Source: Streptomyces sp. 2131.1 (GTDB taxonomy: Bacteria > Actinomycetota > Actinomycetes > Streptomycetales > Streptomycetaceae). Taken from it: a stretch of 64,000 nucleotides of DNA. Position 1 is the first letter of the stretch. Each line of letters starts with the position of its first letter. The DNA lies in contig NZ_FNSY01000001.1 of NCBI RefSeq assembly GCF_900105515.1, forward strand, positions 5,940,001-6,004,000. The letters run 5' to 3'. A program made the position numbers and the translations under genes. Below, in pieces: positions 1 to 12,433 of this stretch. The notes below the pieces were generated by a model. That model had not been told where the DNA came from, did no database searches, and saw only the letters and a program-made list of their open reading frames with translations.

Positions 1-470
1 GCGTCCGCGTCGAGCACGCCCCAGCTGATCAGCTGCTCCGTCAGCACGGACGGCGACTGGTCGTAGATCACGGCCAGCGTGCGCAGGTCGTCCTGGCGGA
101 TCGACAGCACCTTGCCGTTGTAGTCGCCGCGCTGGCTCTGGATCGTCGCCGCGTAACGCTGGAGGGGGCCGGCCTTCTCCGGCGGCACGTGGGCCAGGCG
201 CTCCAGCTGGAGGACGAGCTTCGGCGGCGGCTCGGCGGCACCGCCGGGCGTCGTGCCCGGCAGCAGCTCCTGGACCGGGACGCCGTAGAAGTCCGCCAGC
301 TCGGCAAGGCGCTGCACGGTCACGGCACGGTCGCCGCGCTCGTACGAACCGACCACGACGGCCTTCCAGCGGCCCTGGGACTTCTCCTCCACGCCGTGGA
401 GGGAGAGGCCCTGCTGGGTGCGGATGGCGCGGAGCTTGGCCCCGAGCTGTTTTGCGTATTCGCTGGACAT
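1..470 (-). CDS. bldD: BldD, master developmental repressor (3' end outside window)
   Basis: BldD is the c-di-GMP-responsive repressor of Streptomyces sporulation genes. The visible 156 residues start at an ATG (468-470) after a GGGGAG ribosome site and begin MSSEYAKQLGAKLR. An N-terminal xre-type helix-turn-helix covers about residues 5-65. The C-terminal domain keeps the published c-di-GMP signature RGD-X8-RQDD, here R114-G-D116 and R125-Q-D-D128. About the last ten residues of the usual 167 lie beyond base 1. The gene diverges from pyrR, and a perfect BldD box lies 63 bases upstream of its start, as expected for autorepression. Identity is near certain from motif and sequence. Confidence 0.97.
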   Translation of the reverse strand, partial: MSSEYAKQLGAKLRAIRTQQGLSLHGVEEKSQGRWKAVVVGSYERGDRAVTVQRLAELADFYGVPVQELLPGTTPGGAAEPPPKLVLQLERLAHVPPEKAGPLQRYAATIQSQRGDYNGKVLSIRQDDLRTLAVIYDQSPSVLTEQLISWGVLDAD

Positions 471-532
471 AAGGCTCCCCGGACGCTGGAACGTTCGCGG
501 CTCGGCCGCGTGGCTGGTAACTCACTGTGAGG

Positions 533-545
533 TTACGCAGCGTTA
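533..545. promoter_or_regulatory. BldD box in the bldD-pyrR intergenic region
   Basis: TTACGCAGCGTTA matches the published BldD consensus TNACNC(A/T)GNGTNA at every fixed position. It lies in the bldD promoter region, which fits known autoregulation. A second imperfect palindrome of the form TAACTCAC/GTGAGGTTA (518-535) abuts it and may extend the operator. The site is about 150 bases upstream of pyrR, so an effect on the pyr operon is possible but unproven. Confidence 0.8.
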
Positions 546-647
546 CTTGGCCGCGTCAAGCTGAGATGGTCCGTACCGGCTCTCCCCGGGGGTGGGGCAG
601 AGGTCCCGTACGGGCCCTGGTAACGTGGATGACGCAATTTTCGACGT

Positions 648-682
648 CCTTTAAGGTCCGTCCCGTGAGGCGGAGAAGGAGG
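648..682 (+). promoter_or_regulatory. PyrR-binding RNA element overlapping the pyrR ribosome binding site
   Basis: The leader segment CCTTTAAGGTCC, then GTCCCGTGAGGCGG, then AGAAGGAGG resembles the conserved PyrR RNA motif (UUUAA, a small hairpin with a purine-rich GUGAGGC-like loop, AAGGAG). CCTT (648-651) can pair with AAGG (676-679), and CCGTC can pair with GGCGG. The 3' side contains the pyrR Shine-Dalgarno GAAGGAGG, so PyrR plus UMP would hide the ribosome site. PyrR-dependent translational repression of this kind has been described in Mycobacterium smegmatis. Its use here is inferred from the sequence. Confidence 0.7.
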
Positions 683-692
683 TCCGTTTCTT

Positions 693-1277
693 ATGGACGC
701 ACAGCACGACGCCACCGGCAATGCGGCACGCCCCGTTCTGGAGGCTCCCGACATCGCCCGGGTACTCACCCGTATCGCCCACGAGATCGTCGAACGCGCC
801 AAGGGCGCCGACGACGTGGTGCTCCTCGGCATCCCGACCCGCGGGGTCTTCCTCGCCCGCCGGCTCGCCGCCAAGCTCGAAGAGATCACCGGCTCCACGA
901 TGCCGGTCGGCTCCCTCGACATCACCATGTACCGCGACGACCTCAGGCTGCGCCCCGCGCGCGCCCTGGCCCGCACCGAGATCCCCGGCGAGGGCATCGA
1001 GGGCCGCCTGGTCGTCCTGGTCGACGACGTCCTCTTCTCCGGCCGCACGATCCGCGCCGCCCTCGACGCGCTCGGCGACATCGGCCGGCCCCGCGCGGTG
1101 CAACTCGCGGTCCTCGTCGACCGCGGCCACCGCGAACTGCCGATCCGCGCCGACTACGTCGGCAAGAACCTCCCCACGTCGCTGCGGGAGACGGTCAAGG
1201 TCCAGCTCGCCGAGGAGGACGGCCGCGACGCCGTGCTGCTCGGGGTCGAGCAGGCCGCCCCCGCGGTCGAGCGTTAG
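693..1277 (+). CDS. pyrR: PyrR, bifunctional pyr operon regulator / uracil phosphoribosyltransferase
   Basis: The 194-residue protein senses uridine nucleotides and regulates the pyr genes by binding RNA. Members of the family also convert uracil plus PRPP to UMP. The PRPP-binding loop VDDVLFSGRT sits at residues 110-119, typical of type I phosphoribosyltransferases. The start is an ATG seven to ten bases after AGAAGGAGG, which is itself part of the proposed PyrR RNA element. It is the first gene of the operon, and pyrB follows after 85 bases. Length and motifs are normal for the family. Confidence 0.95.
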   Translation: MDAQHDATGNAARPVLEAPDIARVLTRIAHEIVERAKGADDVVLLGIPTRGVFLARRLAAKLEEITGSTMPVGSLDITMYRDDLRLRPARALARTEIPGEGIEGRLVVLVDDVLFSGRTIRAALDALGDIGRPRAVQLAVLVDRGHRELPIRADYVGKNLPTSLRETVKVQLAEEDGRDAVLLGVEQAAPAVER

Positions 1278-1362
1278 CTCCCCGTCCGTACGGCCGCCCG
1301 CCGTACGGCGGCTTCCGCGCGCCCGCATGCCTGAAACCTCCAGCCACCCGGAGAACACCCAG

Positions 1363-2400
1363 ATGAAGCGTCACCTCATCTCGGCCGCCGACCTCACCCG
1401 CGACGACGCCGTCCTGATCCTCGACACCGCCGAGGAGATGGCCCGGGTCGCGGACCGGCCGATCAAGAAGCTCCCGACCCTGCGCGGCCGTACCGTCGTC
1501 AACCTCTTCTTCGAGGACTCGACACGAACCCGCATCTCCTTCGAGGCGGCCGCCAAGCGGCTCTCCGCCGACGTCATCAACTTCTCCGCGAAGGGCTCCT
1601 CCGTCTCCAAGGGCGAGTCGCTCAAGGACACCGCTCTGACCCTGGAGGCGATGGGCGCCGACGCCGTCGTCATCCGCCACGGCGCCTCCGGCGCCCCGTA
1701 CCGGCTGGCCACCTCCGGCTGGATCGACGGCGCGGTCGTCAACGCCGGCGACGGCACCCACGAGCACCCCACCCAGGCCCTCCTGGACGCCTTCACGATG
1801 CGCCGCCGGCTCGTCGGCGCCGACGCCGGACTCGGCAAGGACCTCGACGGCCGCCGGATCACCATCGTGGGCGACATCCTGCACAGCCGGGTCGCCCGCT
1901 CCAACGTCCACCTGCTCAACACGCTCGGCGCCCACGTCACCCTCGTCGCCCCGCCCACGCTGGTCCCGGTCGGCGTCGAGCAGTGGCCCTGCGACGTCAG
2001 CTACAGCCTCGACGACGTGCTGCACCGGTCCGACGCTGTGATGATGCTGCGTGTGCAGCGTGAGCGGATGAACGCCGCGTACTTCCCGACCGAGCGCGAG
2101 TACTCGCGCCGCTACGGCCTGGACGGCGAGCGCATGGCGAAGATGCCGGAGCACGCCGTCGTCATGCACCCCGGCCCCATGGTCCGCGGCATGGAGATCA
2201 CCGCGGAGGTCGCCGACTCCGACCGCTGCACGGTCGTCGAGCAGGTCGCCAACGGCGTCTCCATCCGCATGGCCGTGCTCTACCTGCTGCTCGGCGGCTA
2301 CGAGTCGGCCCACCCGTCGCCCACCACCACCCTTGATCGAAGCGCTGCGCGCCTCCCTGGCAGCACCCCCACCGCCGCCCGTACCGAGGAGAACAAGTAA
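1363..2400 (+). CDS. pyrB: Aspartate carbamoyltransferase catalytic chain
   Basis: The enzyme joins carbamoyl phosphate and aspartate to give N-carbamoyl-aspartate, the second step of UMP synthesis. The carbamoyl-phosphate loop FFEDSTRTR covers residues 49-57. The aspartate-domain motif HPGPMVRG is near the C-terminus. The protein has 345 residues from ATG 1363 (MKRHLISAADL), the start that matches the family. An in-frame ATG at 1327 would add 12 residues (MPETSSHPENTQ) and is less likely. No regulatory chain gene (pyrI) is present, as is usual in actinobacteria. pyrC starts two bases after the stop. Confidence 0.97.
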   Translation: MKRHLISAADLTRDDAVLILDTAEEMARVADRPIKKLPTLRGRTVVNLFFEDSTRTRISFEAAAKRLSADVINFSAKGSSVSKGESLKDTALTLEAMGADAVVIRHGASGAPYRLATSGWIDGAVVNAGDGTHEHPTQALLDAFTMRRRLVGADAGLGKDLDGRRITIVGDILHSRVARSNVHLLNTLGAHVTLVAPPTLVPVGVEQWPCDVSYSLDDVLHRSDAVMMLRVQRERMNAAYFPTEREYSRRYGLDGERMAKMPEHAVVMHPGPMVRGMEITAEVADSDRCTVVEQVANGVSIRMAVLYLLLGGYESAHPSPTTTLDRSAARLPGSTPTAARTEENK

Positions 2401-2402
2401 CC

Positions 2403-3689
2403 ATGAGCAAGATCCTTATCCGCGGTGCGAAGGTACTCGGCGGCGACCCGCAGGACGTCCTCATCGACGGCGAGACCATCGCCGCCGTCGGCACCGGCCT
2501 CGACGCCGGTGACGCCACCGTGATCGAGGCCGCGGGCCAGGTCCTGCTGCCCGGCCTCGTCGACCTCCACACCCACCTGCGCGAGCCCGGCCGCGAGGAC
2601 TCCGAGACCGTCCTCACCGGCACCAGGGCCGCCGCGGCCGGCGGCTTCACCGCCGTGCACGCCATGGCCAACACCTTCCCGGTCGCCGACACCGCCGGCG
2701 TCGTCGAGCAGGTCTGGCGGCTCGGCAAGGAGTCCGGCTACTGCGACGTGCAGCCCGTCGGCGCCGTCACCGTCGGCCTGGAGGGCAAGCAGCTGGCCGA
2801 GCTGGGCGCCATGCACGACTCCGCCGCCGGGGTGAAGGTCTTCTCCGACGACGGCAAGTGCGTCGACGACGCGGTCATCATGCGCCGCGCCCTGGAGTAC
2901 GTGAAGGCCTTCGACGGCGTCGTCGCCCAGCACGCCCAGGAGCCCCGCCTCACCGAGGGCGCCCAGATGAACGAGGGCGTCGTCTCGGCCGAGCTGGGCC
3001 TCGGCGGCTGGCCCGCCGTCGCCGAGGAGTCGATCATCGCGCGCGACGTGCTGCTCGCCGCCCACGTCGGCTCCCGGGTGCACATCTGCCACCTGTCGAC
3101 CGCCGGCTCCGTGGAGATCGTGCGCTGGGCCAAGTCCAAGGGCTGGAACGTCACCGCCGAGGTCACCCCGCACCACCTGCTCCTCACCGACGAGCTCGTC
3201 CGGTCCTACAACCCGGTGTACAAGGTGAACCCGCCGCTGCGCACCGAGGCCGACGTCATGGCCCTGCGCGAGGCCCTCGCCGACGGCACCATCGACTGCG
3301 TCGCCACCGACCACGCCCCGCACCCGCACGAGGACAAGGACTGCGAGTGGGCCGCGGCCGCCATGGGCATGGTGGGCCTGGAGACCGCGCTCTCCGTCGT
3401 CCAGCAGACGATGGTCGAGACCGGGCTGCTCGACTGGGCCGGTGTCGCCGACCGCATGTCGGCGCGCCCCGCGGCCATCGGACGGCTCGAAGGACACGGC
3501 CGCCCCGTCTCGGCGGGTGAGCCTGCCAACCTCACGCTGGTCGATCCGGCATACCGTGGAGAGGTGGACCCCGCGGGCTTCGCCTCCCGCAGCCGCAACA
3601 CCCCGTACCAGGGGCGCGAGCTGCCGGGCCGAGTGACCCACACCTTCCTGCGGGGCCGTGCCACGGTCGTCGACGGGAAGCTCGCGTGA
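2403..3689 (+). CDS. pyrC: Dihydroorotase
   Basis: This zinc amidohydrolase closes carbamoyl-aspartate to dihydroorotate, the third step of the pathway. The metal-binding DLHTHLREPG motif has His56 and His58, and the late motif ATDHAPH is also present. With 428 residues it is a class I (long) dihydroorotase of the type found next to pyrB in Gram-positive bacteria. It begins two bases after the pyrB stop. Its TGA overlaps the GTG start of the next gene, so the two are probably translationally coupled. Confidence 0.97.
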   Translation: MSKILIRGAKVLGGDPQDVLIDGETIAAVGTGLDAGDATVIEAAGQVLLPGLVDLHTHLREPGREDSETVLTGTRAAAAGGFTAVHAMANTFPVADTAGVVEQVWRLGKESGYCDVQPVGAVTVGLEGKQLAELGAMHDSAAGVKVFSDDGKCVDDAVIMRRALEYVKAFDGVVAQHAQEPRLTEGAQMNEGVVSAELGLGGWPAVAEESIIARDVLLAAHVGSRVHICHLSTAGSVEIVRWAKSKGWNVTAEVTPHHLLLTDELVRSYNPVYKVNPPLRTEADVMALREALADGTIDCVATDHAPHPHEDKDCEWAAAAMGMVGLETALSVVQQTMVETGLLDWAGVADRMSARPAAIGRLEGHGRPVSAGEPANLTLVDPAYRGEVDPAGFASRSRNTPYQGRELPGRVTHTFLRGRATVVDGKLA

Positions 3690-4261
3690 CAACACAGACC
3701 CTGTACCAACTGGCCGCCGGGCAGAAGTCGGCGGAAGTGACCGACTGGTCGGCCCGGATCAGCTGGGTGATCGGACTCGTCGTCCTCGTCGTGTTCGTCT
3801 ACTGGCTGATGCGCCAGGGGTGGAAGTGGCGCGGAAACCTCCAGTCCGACCTGCCCGCCCCGGCCACCGCGCCCGAGGGCTTCGGGGACGGCGAGAAGCT
3901 GCTCACCCTCTCCGGCCGCTACCACGCGTCGACCACGGCCGGGCAGTGGCTCGACCGGATCGTCGCCCACGGCCTCGGCACCCGCAGCCGCGTCGAGCTC
4001 ACCCTCACCGCGGACGGCCTCGACGTCGTACGGCCCGGCGCGGCGGACTTCTTCGTCCCCGCCGCCGACCTGCGCGGCGCCCGCACCGAAAAGGCACTGG
4101 CGGGCAAGGTCCTGCCCGAGGGCGGCCTCCTCGTCATCACCTGGGCGCTCGGCGACCGGCTGATCGACTCCGGATTCCGCTCCGACCACTCGGCCGAACA
4201 CCCCGCGTGGGTCGACGCCGTCAACCACCTCACCAGCACTACGGAAGGCATCGCACGATGA
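3686..4261 (+). CDS. Unnamed membrane protein with PH-like domain inside the pyr operon
   Basis: The 191-residue protein has a short N-terminal stretch, one membrane helix at about residues 25-43 (ISWVIGLVVLVVFVYWL), and a soluble C-terminal domain of about 140 residues resembling bacterial PH-like domains. It lacks any catalytic motif I recognise. The GTG start overlaps the pyrC stop (GTGA) and its TGA overlaps the carA start (ATGA), so it is locked into the pyrimidine operon by translational coupling on both sides. A counterpart occurs at the same place in other Streptomyces (SCO1485 from memory). Its function is unknown. A scaffolding or membrane-tethering role for the neighbouring enzymes is only speculation. 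Confidence 0.9.
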   Translation: MTTQTLYQLAAGQKSAEVTDWSARISWVIGLVVLVVFVYWLMRQGWKWRGNLQSDLPAPATAPEGFGDGEKLLTLSGRYHASTTAGQWLDRIVAHGLGTRSRVELTLTADGLDVVRPGAADFFVPAADLRGARTEKALAGKVLPEGGLLVITWALGDRLIDSGFRSDHSAEHPAWVDAVNHLTSTTEGIAR

Positions 4262-5389
4262 CGACCTCCACCCGGGGAGCCCAGGTTCCCGCCGTACTCG
4301 TCCTGGAGGACGGCCGCATCTTCCGCGGCCGCGCCTACGGGGCTGTGGGGGAGACCTTCGGCGAGGCGGTCTTCTCCACCGGCATGACCGGCTACCAGGA
4401 GACGCTGACCGACCCCTCGTACCACCGCCAGGTCGTCGTGATGACCGCCCCGCACGTCGGCAACACCGGCGTCAACGACGAGGACCCCGAGTCGAAGCGG
4501 ATCTGGGTCTCCGGCTACGTCGTCCGCGACCCCGCCCGCACCCCCTCCAACTGGCGCTCCCGCCGCACCCTCGACGAGGAGCTGGCCAACCAGGACGTCG
4601 TCGGCATCAGCGGCGTCGACACCCGCGCCCTCACCCGCCACCTCCGGGAGCGCGGCGCCATGCGCGTGGGCATCTTCTCCGGCGCTGCCGTCACCGACGA
4701 GGCCGCGATGCTGGCCCGCGTCCAGGAGGCCCCCGAGATGAAGGGTGCCGACCTGTCCGCCGAGGTCGCCACCAAGGAGGCGTACGTCGTCCCCGCGCTC
4801 GGCACCAAGAAGTTCACCGTCGCCGCGGTCGACCTCGGCATCAAGGGCATGACCCCGCACCGGATGGCCGAGCGCGGCATCGAGGTGCACGTCCTGCCCG
4901 CCACCGCCACCCTTGAGGAGATCTACGCGGTCGCCCCCGACGGCGTCTTCTTCTCCAACGGCCCCGGTGACCCGTCGACGGCCGACCACCCGGTCGCCCT
5001 GATGCAGGGCGTTCTGGAGCGCGGGACCCCGCTCTTCGGCATCTGCTTCGGCAACCAGATCCTGGGCCGCGCGCTCGGCTTCGGCACGTACAAGCTGAAG
5101 TACGGCCACCGCGGCATCAACCAGCCCGTGCAGGACCGCTCGACCGGCAAGGTCGAGGTCACCGCGCACAACCACGGCTTCGCCGTCGACGCCCCCCTCG
5201 ACAAGGTCTCCGACACCGCCTACGGGCGCGCCGAGGTCTCCCACGTCTGCCTGAACGACCAGGTCGTCGAGGGCCTCCAGCTCCTCGACCGGCCGGCCTT
5301 CAGCGTCCAGTACCACCCCGAGGCGGCCGCCGGCCCGCACGACGCCGCGTACCTCTTCGACCGCTTCGTTTCCCTGATGGAGGGCCAGC

Positions 5390-5397
<8 letters not shown>
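4258..5397 (+). CDS. carA: Carbamoyl-phosphate synthase small (glutaminase) subunit
   Basis: CarA splits glutamine and channels ammonia to CarB. The class I glutamine amidotransferase triad is visible: nucleophile Cys263 in GICFGNQ, then His353 and Glu355 in YHPEAA. The N-terminal CPSase_sm_chain domain occupies about residues 10-140. The ATG at 4258 overlaps the preceding stop and gives 379 residues, the normal length. The last eight bases overlap carB. The product also feeds arginine synthesis. Confidence 0.97.
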
Positions 5398-8698
<3,301 letters not shown>

Positions 8699-8709
8699 GA
8701 AGCCCACAA

Positions 8710-8735
8710 GGGGGACACCGGAAACGGTGTCCCCC
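8710..8735 (+). terminator. Hairpin with GAAA tetraloop between carB and pyrD
   Basis: GGGGGACACCG (8710-8720) and CGGTGTCCCCC (8725-8735) form a perfect 11-base-pair stem closed by a GAAA tetraloop. TCTTC follows. There is no real U-tract, so it may attenuate transcription or stabilise the upstream mRNA rather than fully terminate. Confidence 0.65.
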
Positions 8736-8754
8736 TCTTCATGAGGACACCGTG

Positions 8755-9860
<1,106 letters not shown>

Positions 9861-9864
<4 letters not shown>

Positions 9865-10700
9865 CTCTGGAACCCTTCGGCGCCCGGCTGCGCCACGCCA
9901 TGGACACCCGAGGCCCGCTCTGCGTCGGCATCGACCCGCACGCCTCCCTGCTCACCGCCTGGGGGCTGAGCGACGACATCGCGGGCTTGGAGCGCTTCAC
10001 CCGTACGGTCGTCGAGGCGCTGGCCGACCGGGTCGCCGTGCTCAAGCCGCAGTCCGCGTTCTTCGAGCGCTTCGGCTCGCGGGGCGTCGCCGTCCTGGAG
10101 AAGGCCGTCGAGGAGGCCCGCGCGGCCGGCGCCCTGGTCCTGATGGACGCCAAGCGCGGCGACATCGGCTCCACCATGGGCGCCTACGCGGCGACCTACC
10201 TGGACAAGGACTCGCCGCTGTTCTCGGACGCGGTCACCGTCTCGCCGTACCTCGGCTTCGGCTCGCTGCGGCCCGCGCTCGACGCGGCGGCGGTCTCCGG
10301 CGCCGGCGTCTTCGTCCTCGCGCTGACCTCCAACCCGGAGGGCGCCGAGGTGCAGCGCGCCACTGCCGCCGACGGCCGTCCGCTGGCCCAGTTGATGCTC
10401 GACCACATGGCCGCCGAGAACGCGGGCGCCGAGCCGCTCGGCTCGGTCGGCGCGGTCGTCGGGGCCACGCTCGGGGACGCGGGCGTGGATCTGGCGATCA
10501 ACGGACCGCTGCTCGCCCCGGGCATCGGCGCCCAGGGGGCGACGCCGGCGGATCTGCCGGGTGTCTTCGGGGACGCGGTCCGCAATGTGGTGCCCAGCGT
10601 CAGCCGGGGCGTGCTGCGCCACGGCCCGGACGTGGCGGGGCTGCGCGGGGCCGCGGAACGCTTCGCGGACGAGGTCCGCGCGGCCGTCTCGGACCGCTGA
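9861..10700 (+). CDS. pyrF: Orotidine 5'-phosphate decarboxylase (type 2)
   Basis: This is the last step to UMP. The 279-residue length and the DAKRGDIGST motif (Asp96, Lys98, Asp101) assign it to the longer type 2 family found in actinobacteria and myxobacteria rather than the 230-residue E. coli type. The ATG overlaps the pyrD stop. A strong terminator 59 bases after the stop ends the operon. Confidence 0.96.
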
Positions 10701-10758
10701 CACTGCCACGTAACCGTGGGTTGACGGAATCCTGAGAAAAAAACTCGGTGGTTATGCC

Positions 10759-10798
10759 CGAAAAGTCCTGGTCGGCAGAGGCTGACCAGGACTTTTCG
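10759..10798 (+). terminator. pyr operon terminator
   Basis: CGAAAAGTCCTGGTC (10759-10773) pairs perfectly with GACCAGGACTTTTCG (10784-10798), and three more pairs can form inside the ten-base loop. The A/T-rich ends of the arms give a CTTTTCG run in the RNA. It lies directly after pyrF. Confidence 0.85.
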
Positions 10799-10945
10799 TC
10801 TGTTCTCGCTGACTCCGGCGGCCTTGGCCGCTAGTCTCCGTCGAGAGCCGACGAGCACGGGTTGTTCGCGGCTCAGCAGGTGAGGGGCGTTCCCGCCGCC
10901 TCACTGGTCCGTATCCGACAGATCGACATCCGAGGTGACGTAGGC

Positions 10946-11269
10946 GTGGCTCTTCCGCCCCTTACCCCTGAACAGCGCGCAGCCGCGCTCGAAAAGGCCG
11001 CCGCGGCTCGCCGGGAGCGGGCCGAGGTCAAGAATCGACTGAAGCACTCCGGCGCCTCCCTCCACGAGGTCATCAAGTCGGGCCAGGAGAACGACGTCAT
11101 CGGCAAGATGAAGGTCTCCGCCCTGCTGGAGTCCCTGCCCGGTGTGGGCAAGGTCCGTGCCAAGCAGATCATGGAGCGGCTCGGCATCTCCGAGAGCCGT
11201 CGCGTGCGGGGTCTTGGCTCCAACCAGATCGCATCCCTGGAGCGTGAGTTCGGCGGCAGCGCCGCCTGA
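10946..11269 (+). CDS. mihF: Actinobacterial integration host factor sIHF / mIHF
   Basis: This small nucleoid protein is specific to actinobacteria. It binds and bends DNA and influences sporulation and antibiotic production in S. coelicolor. The 107-residue product starts at GTG 10946 (VALPPLTPEQRAAALEKAAA) after GAGGTG; earlier in-frame starts (ATG-like at 10862) would add a non-conserved leader. A long basic helix (about residues 8-35) is followed by a helix-two-turn-helix domain with LESLPGVGKVRAKQIMERLG and a C-terminal RRVRGLGSNQ segment. It is upstream of gmk, its usual neighbour. Confidence 0.95.
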   Translation: MALPPLTPEQRAAALEKAAAARRERAEVKNRLKHSGASLHEVIKSGQENDVIGKMKVSALLESLPGVGKVRAKQIMERLGISESRRVRGLGSNQIASLEREFGGSAA

Positions 11270-11307
11270 CGTTCTCAGGCACCCCTGAGAAGCTGGATAA
11301 TCGCTTC

Positions 11308-11922
11308 ATGGCTGCAACATCCCGGGGGACGTCCCCCGTACCCCCGGACGTACGTCCGCGGCTGACCGTGCTCTCCGGCCCCTCGGGGGTCGGCAAGAGC
11401 ACGGTCGTCGCGCATATGCGCAAGGTCCACCCCGAGGTGTGGCTCTCGGTGTCGGCGACGACCCGCAGGCCCCGCCCCGGCGAACGCAACGGCGTCCACT
11501 ACTTCTTCGTGGACGACGAGGAGTTCGACAAGCTCATCGCCAACGGCGAACTGCTGGAGTGGGCCGAGTTCGCCGGCAACCGCTACGGCACCCCGCGCCG
11601 CGCCGTGCAGGAGCGACTGGAGGCGGGCGAGCCGGTGCTCCTGGAGATCGACCTCCAGGGCGCCCGGCTGGTCCGCCAGTCCATGGCCGACGCCCAGCTG
11701 GTCTTCCTCGCGCCGCCGAGCTGGGATGAGCTGGTGCGCCGGCTCACCGGCCGGGGGACCGAGGCGCCCGAGGTGATCGAACGCCGGCTCGGCGCCGCCA
11801 AGGTCGAGCTGGCCGCCGAATCGGAGTTCGATACGACGCTTGTCAACACCTCCGTCGAGGATGTGGCACGTGAGCTGCTAGCCTTGATGCTGGAGGCTTC
11901 CGGCCACCGCGTCGGCGAGTGA
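11308..11922 (+). CDS. gmk: Guanylate kinase
   Basis: The enzyme phosphorylates GMP to GDP. The P-loop GPSGVGKS is at residues 24-31, preceded by an 18-residue flexible leader typical of Streptomyces. GMP-binding residues appear in SVSATTRRPRPGE and in the YFFVDDEEF segment. It has 204 residues and starts with ATG 38 bases after mihF. The order gmk-rpoZ-coaBC is conserved in many bacteria. Confidence 0.96.
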   Translation: MAATSRGTSPVPPDVRPRLTVLSGPSGVGKSTVVAHMRKVHPEVWLSVSATTRRPRPGERNGVHYFFVDDEEFDKLIANGELLEWAEFAGNRYGTPRRAVQERLEAGEPVLLEIDLQGARLVRQSMADAQLVFLAPPSWDELVRRLTGRGTEAPEVIERRLGAAKVELAAESEFDTTLVNTSVEDVARELLALMLEASGHRVGE

Positions 11923-12016
11923 CCACCGGCAGCGGGGGCCGCGCCGGCAGAGCCGGCGACCGAGCCCCTGACTGTCAAAGATTTCTTTGATCTTCATCCC
12001 CTTCGGAAGGCAGAGC

Positions 12017-12289
12017 GTGTCCTCTTCCATCACCACGCCCGAGGGCATCATCAACCCGCCGATTGATGAGCTCCTCGAAGCAACCGACTCGAAGTACAGC
12101 CTCGTGATCTACGCCGCCAAGCGCGCGCGCCAGATCAACGCGTACTACTCGCAGCTCGGTGAGGGCCTCCTCGAGTACGTCGGCCCGCTCGTCGACACCC
12201 ACGTGCACGAGAAGCCGCTCTCGATCGCGCTCCGCGAGATCAACGCGGGCCTGCTGACGTCCGAGGCCATCGAGGGCCCCGCGCAGTAA
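12017..12289 (+). CDS. rpoZ: RNA polymerase omega subunit
   Basis: Omega helps fold and assemble the beta-prime subunit. The product is 90 residues from GTG 12017 (VSSSITTPEGIINPPIDELL), 6 bases after GGAAGG. The conserved PPIDELLEATDSKYSLVIYAAKRARQIN core is present (residues about 14-43). The start upstream at 11987 would add ten non-conserved residues. In S. coelicolor rpoZ is needed for normal development and antibiotic production. Confidence 0.96.
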   Translation: MSSSITTPEGIINPPIDELLEATDSKYSLVIYAAKRARQINAYYSQLGEGLLEYVGPLVDTHVHEKPLSIALREINAGLLTSEAIEGPAQ

Positions 12290-12311
12290 GCAGCGGCGAC
12301 GCACTTCACCC

Positions 12312-12339
12312 CGGGCCCGGCGGACATCCGCCGGGCCCG
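12312..12339 (+). terminator. Hairpin after rpoZ
   Basis: CGGGCCCGGCGG (12312-12323) pairs perfectly with CCGCCGGGCCCG (12328-12339) around an ACAT loop, 23 bases after the rpoZ stop. It has no U-tract, as is common for Streptomyces terminators. Confidence 0.7.
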
Positions 12340-12433
12340 AGGTGTGTCCGGGCCGACCGCCCCGCGCCCCGGGCCGTGAGGCAGCATGGGGACGTACGTA
12401 CGCAGGGTGCGTAACCGAGTGCGGGGAGACGCA

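Noticed and set aside
533..2313. Long minus-strand frames opposite pyrR and pyrB, and similar ones opposite most genes (for example 5300-8707).
   Set aside because: They are the expected antisense shadows of GC-rich codons; translations are Gly/Ala/Val/Asp-rich and have no domains.
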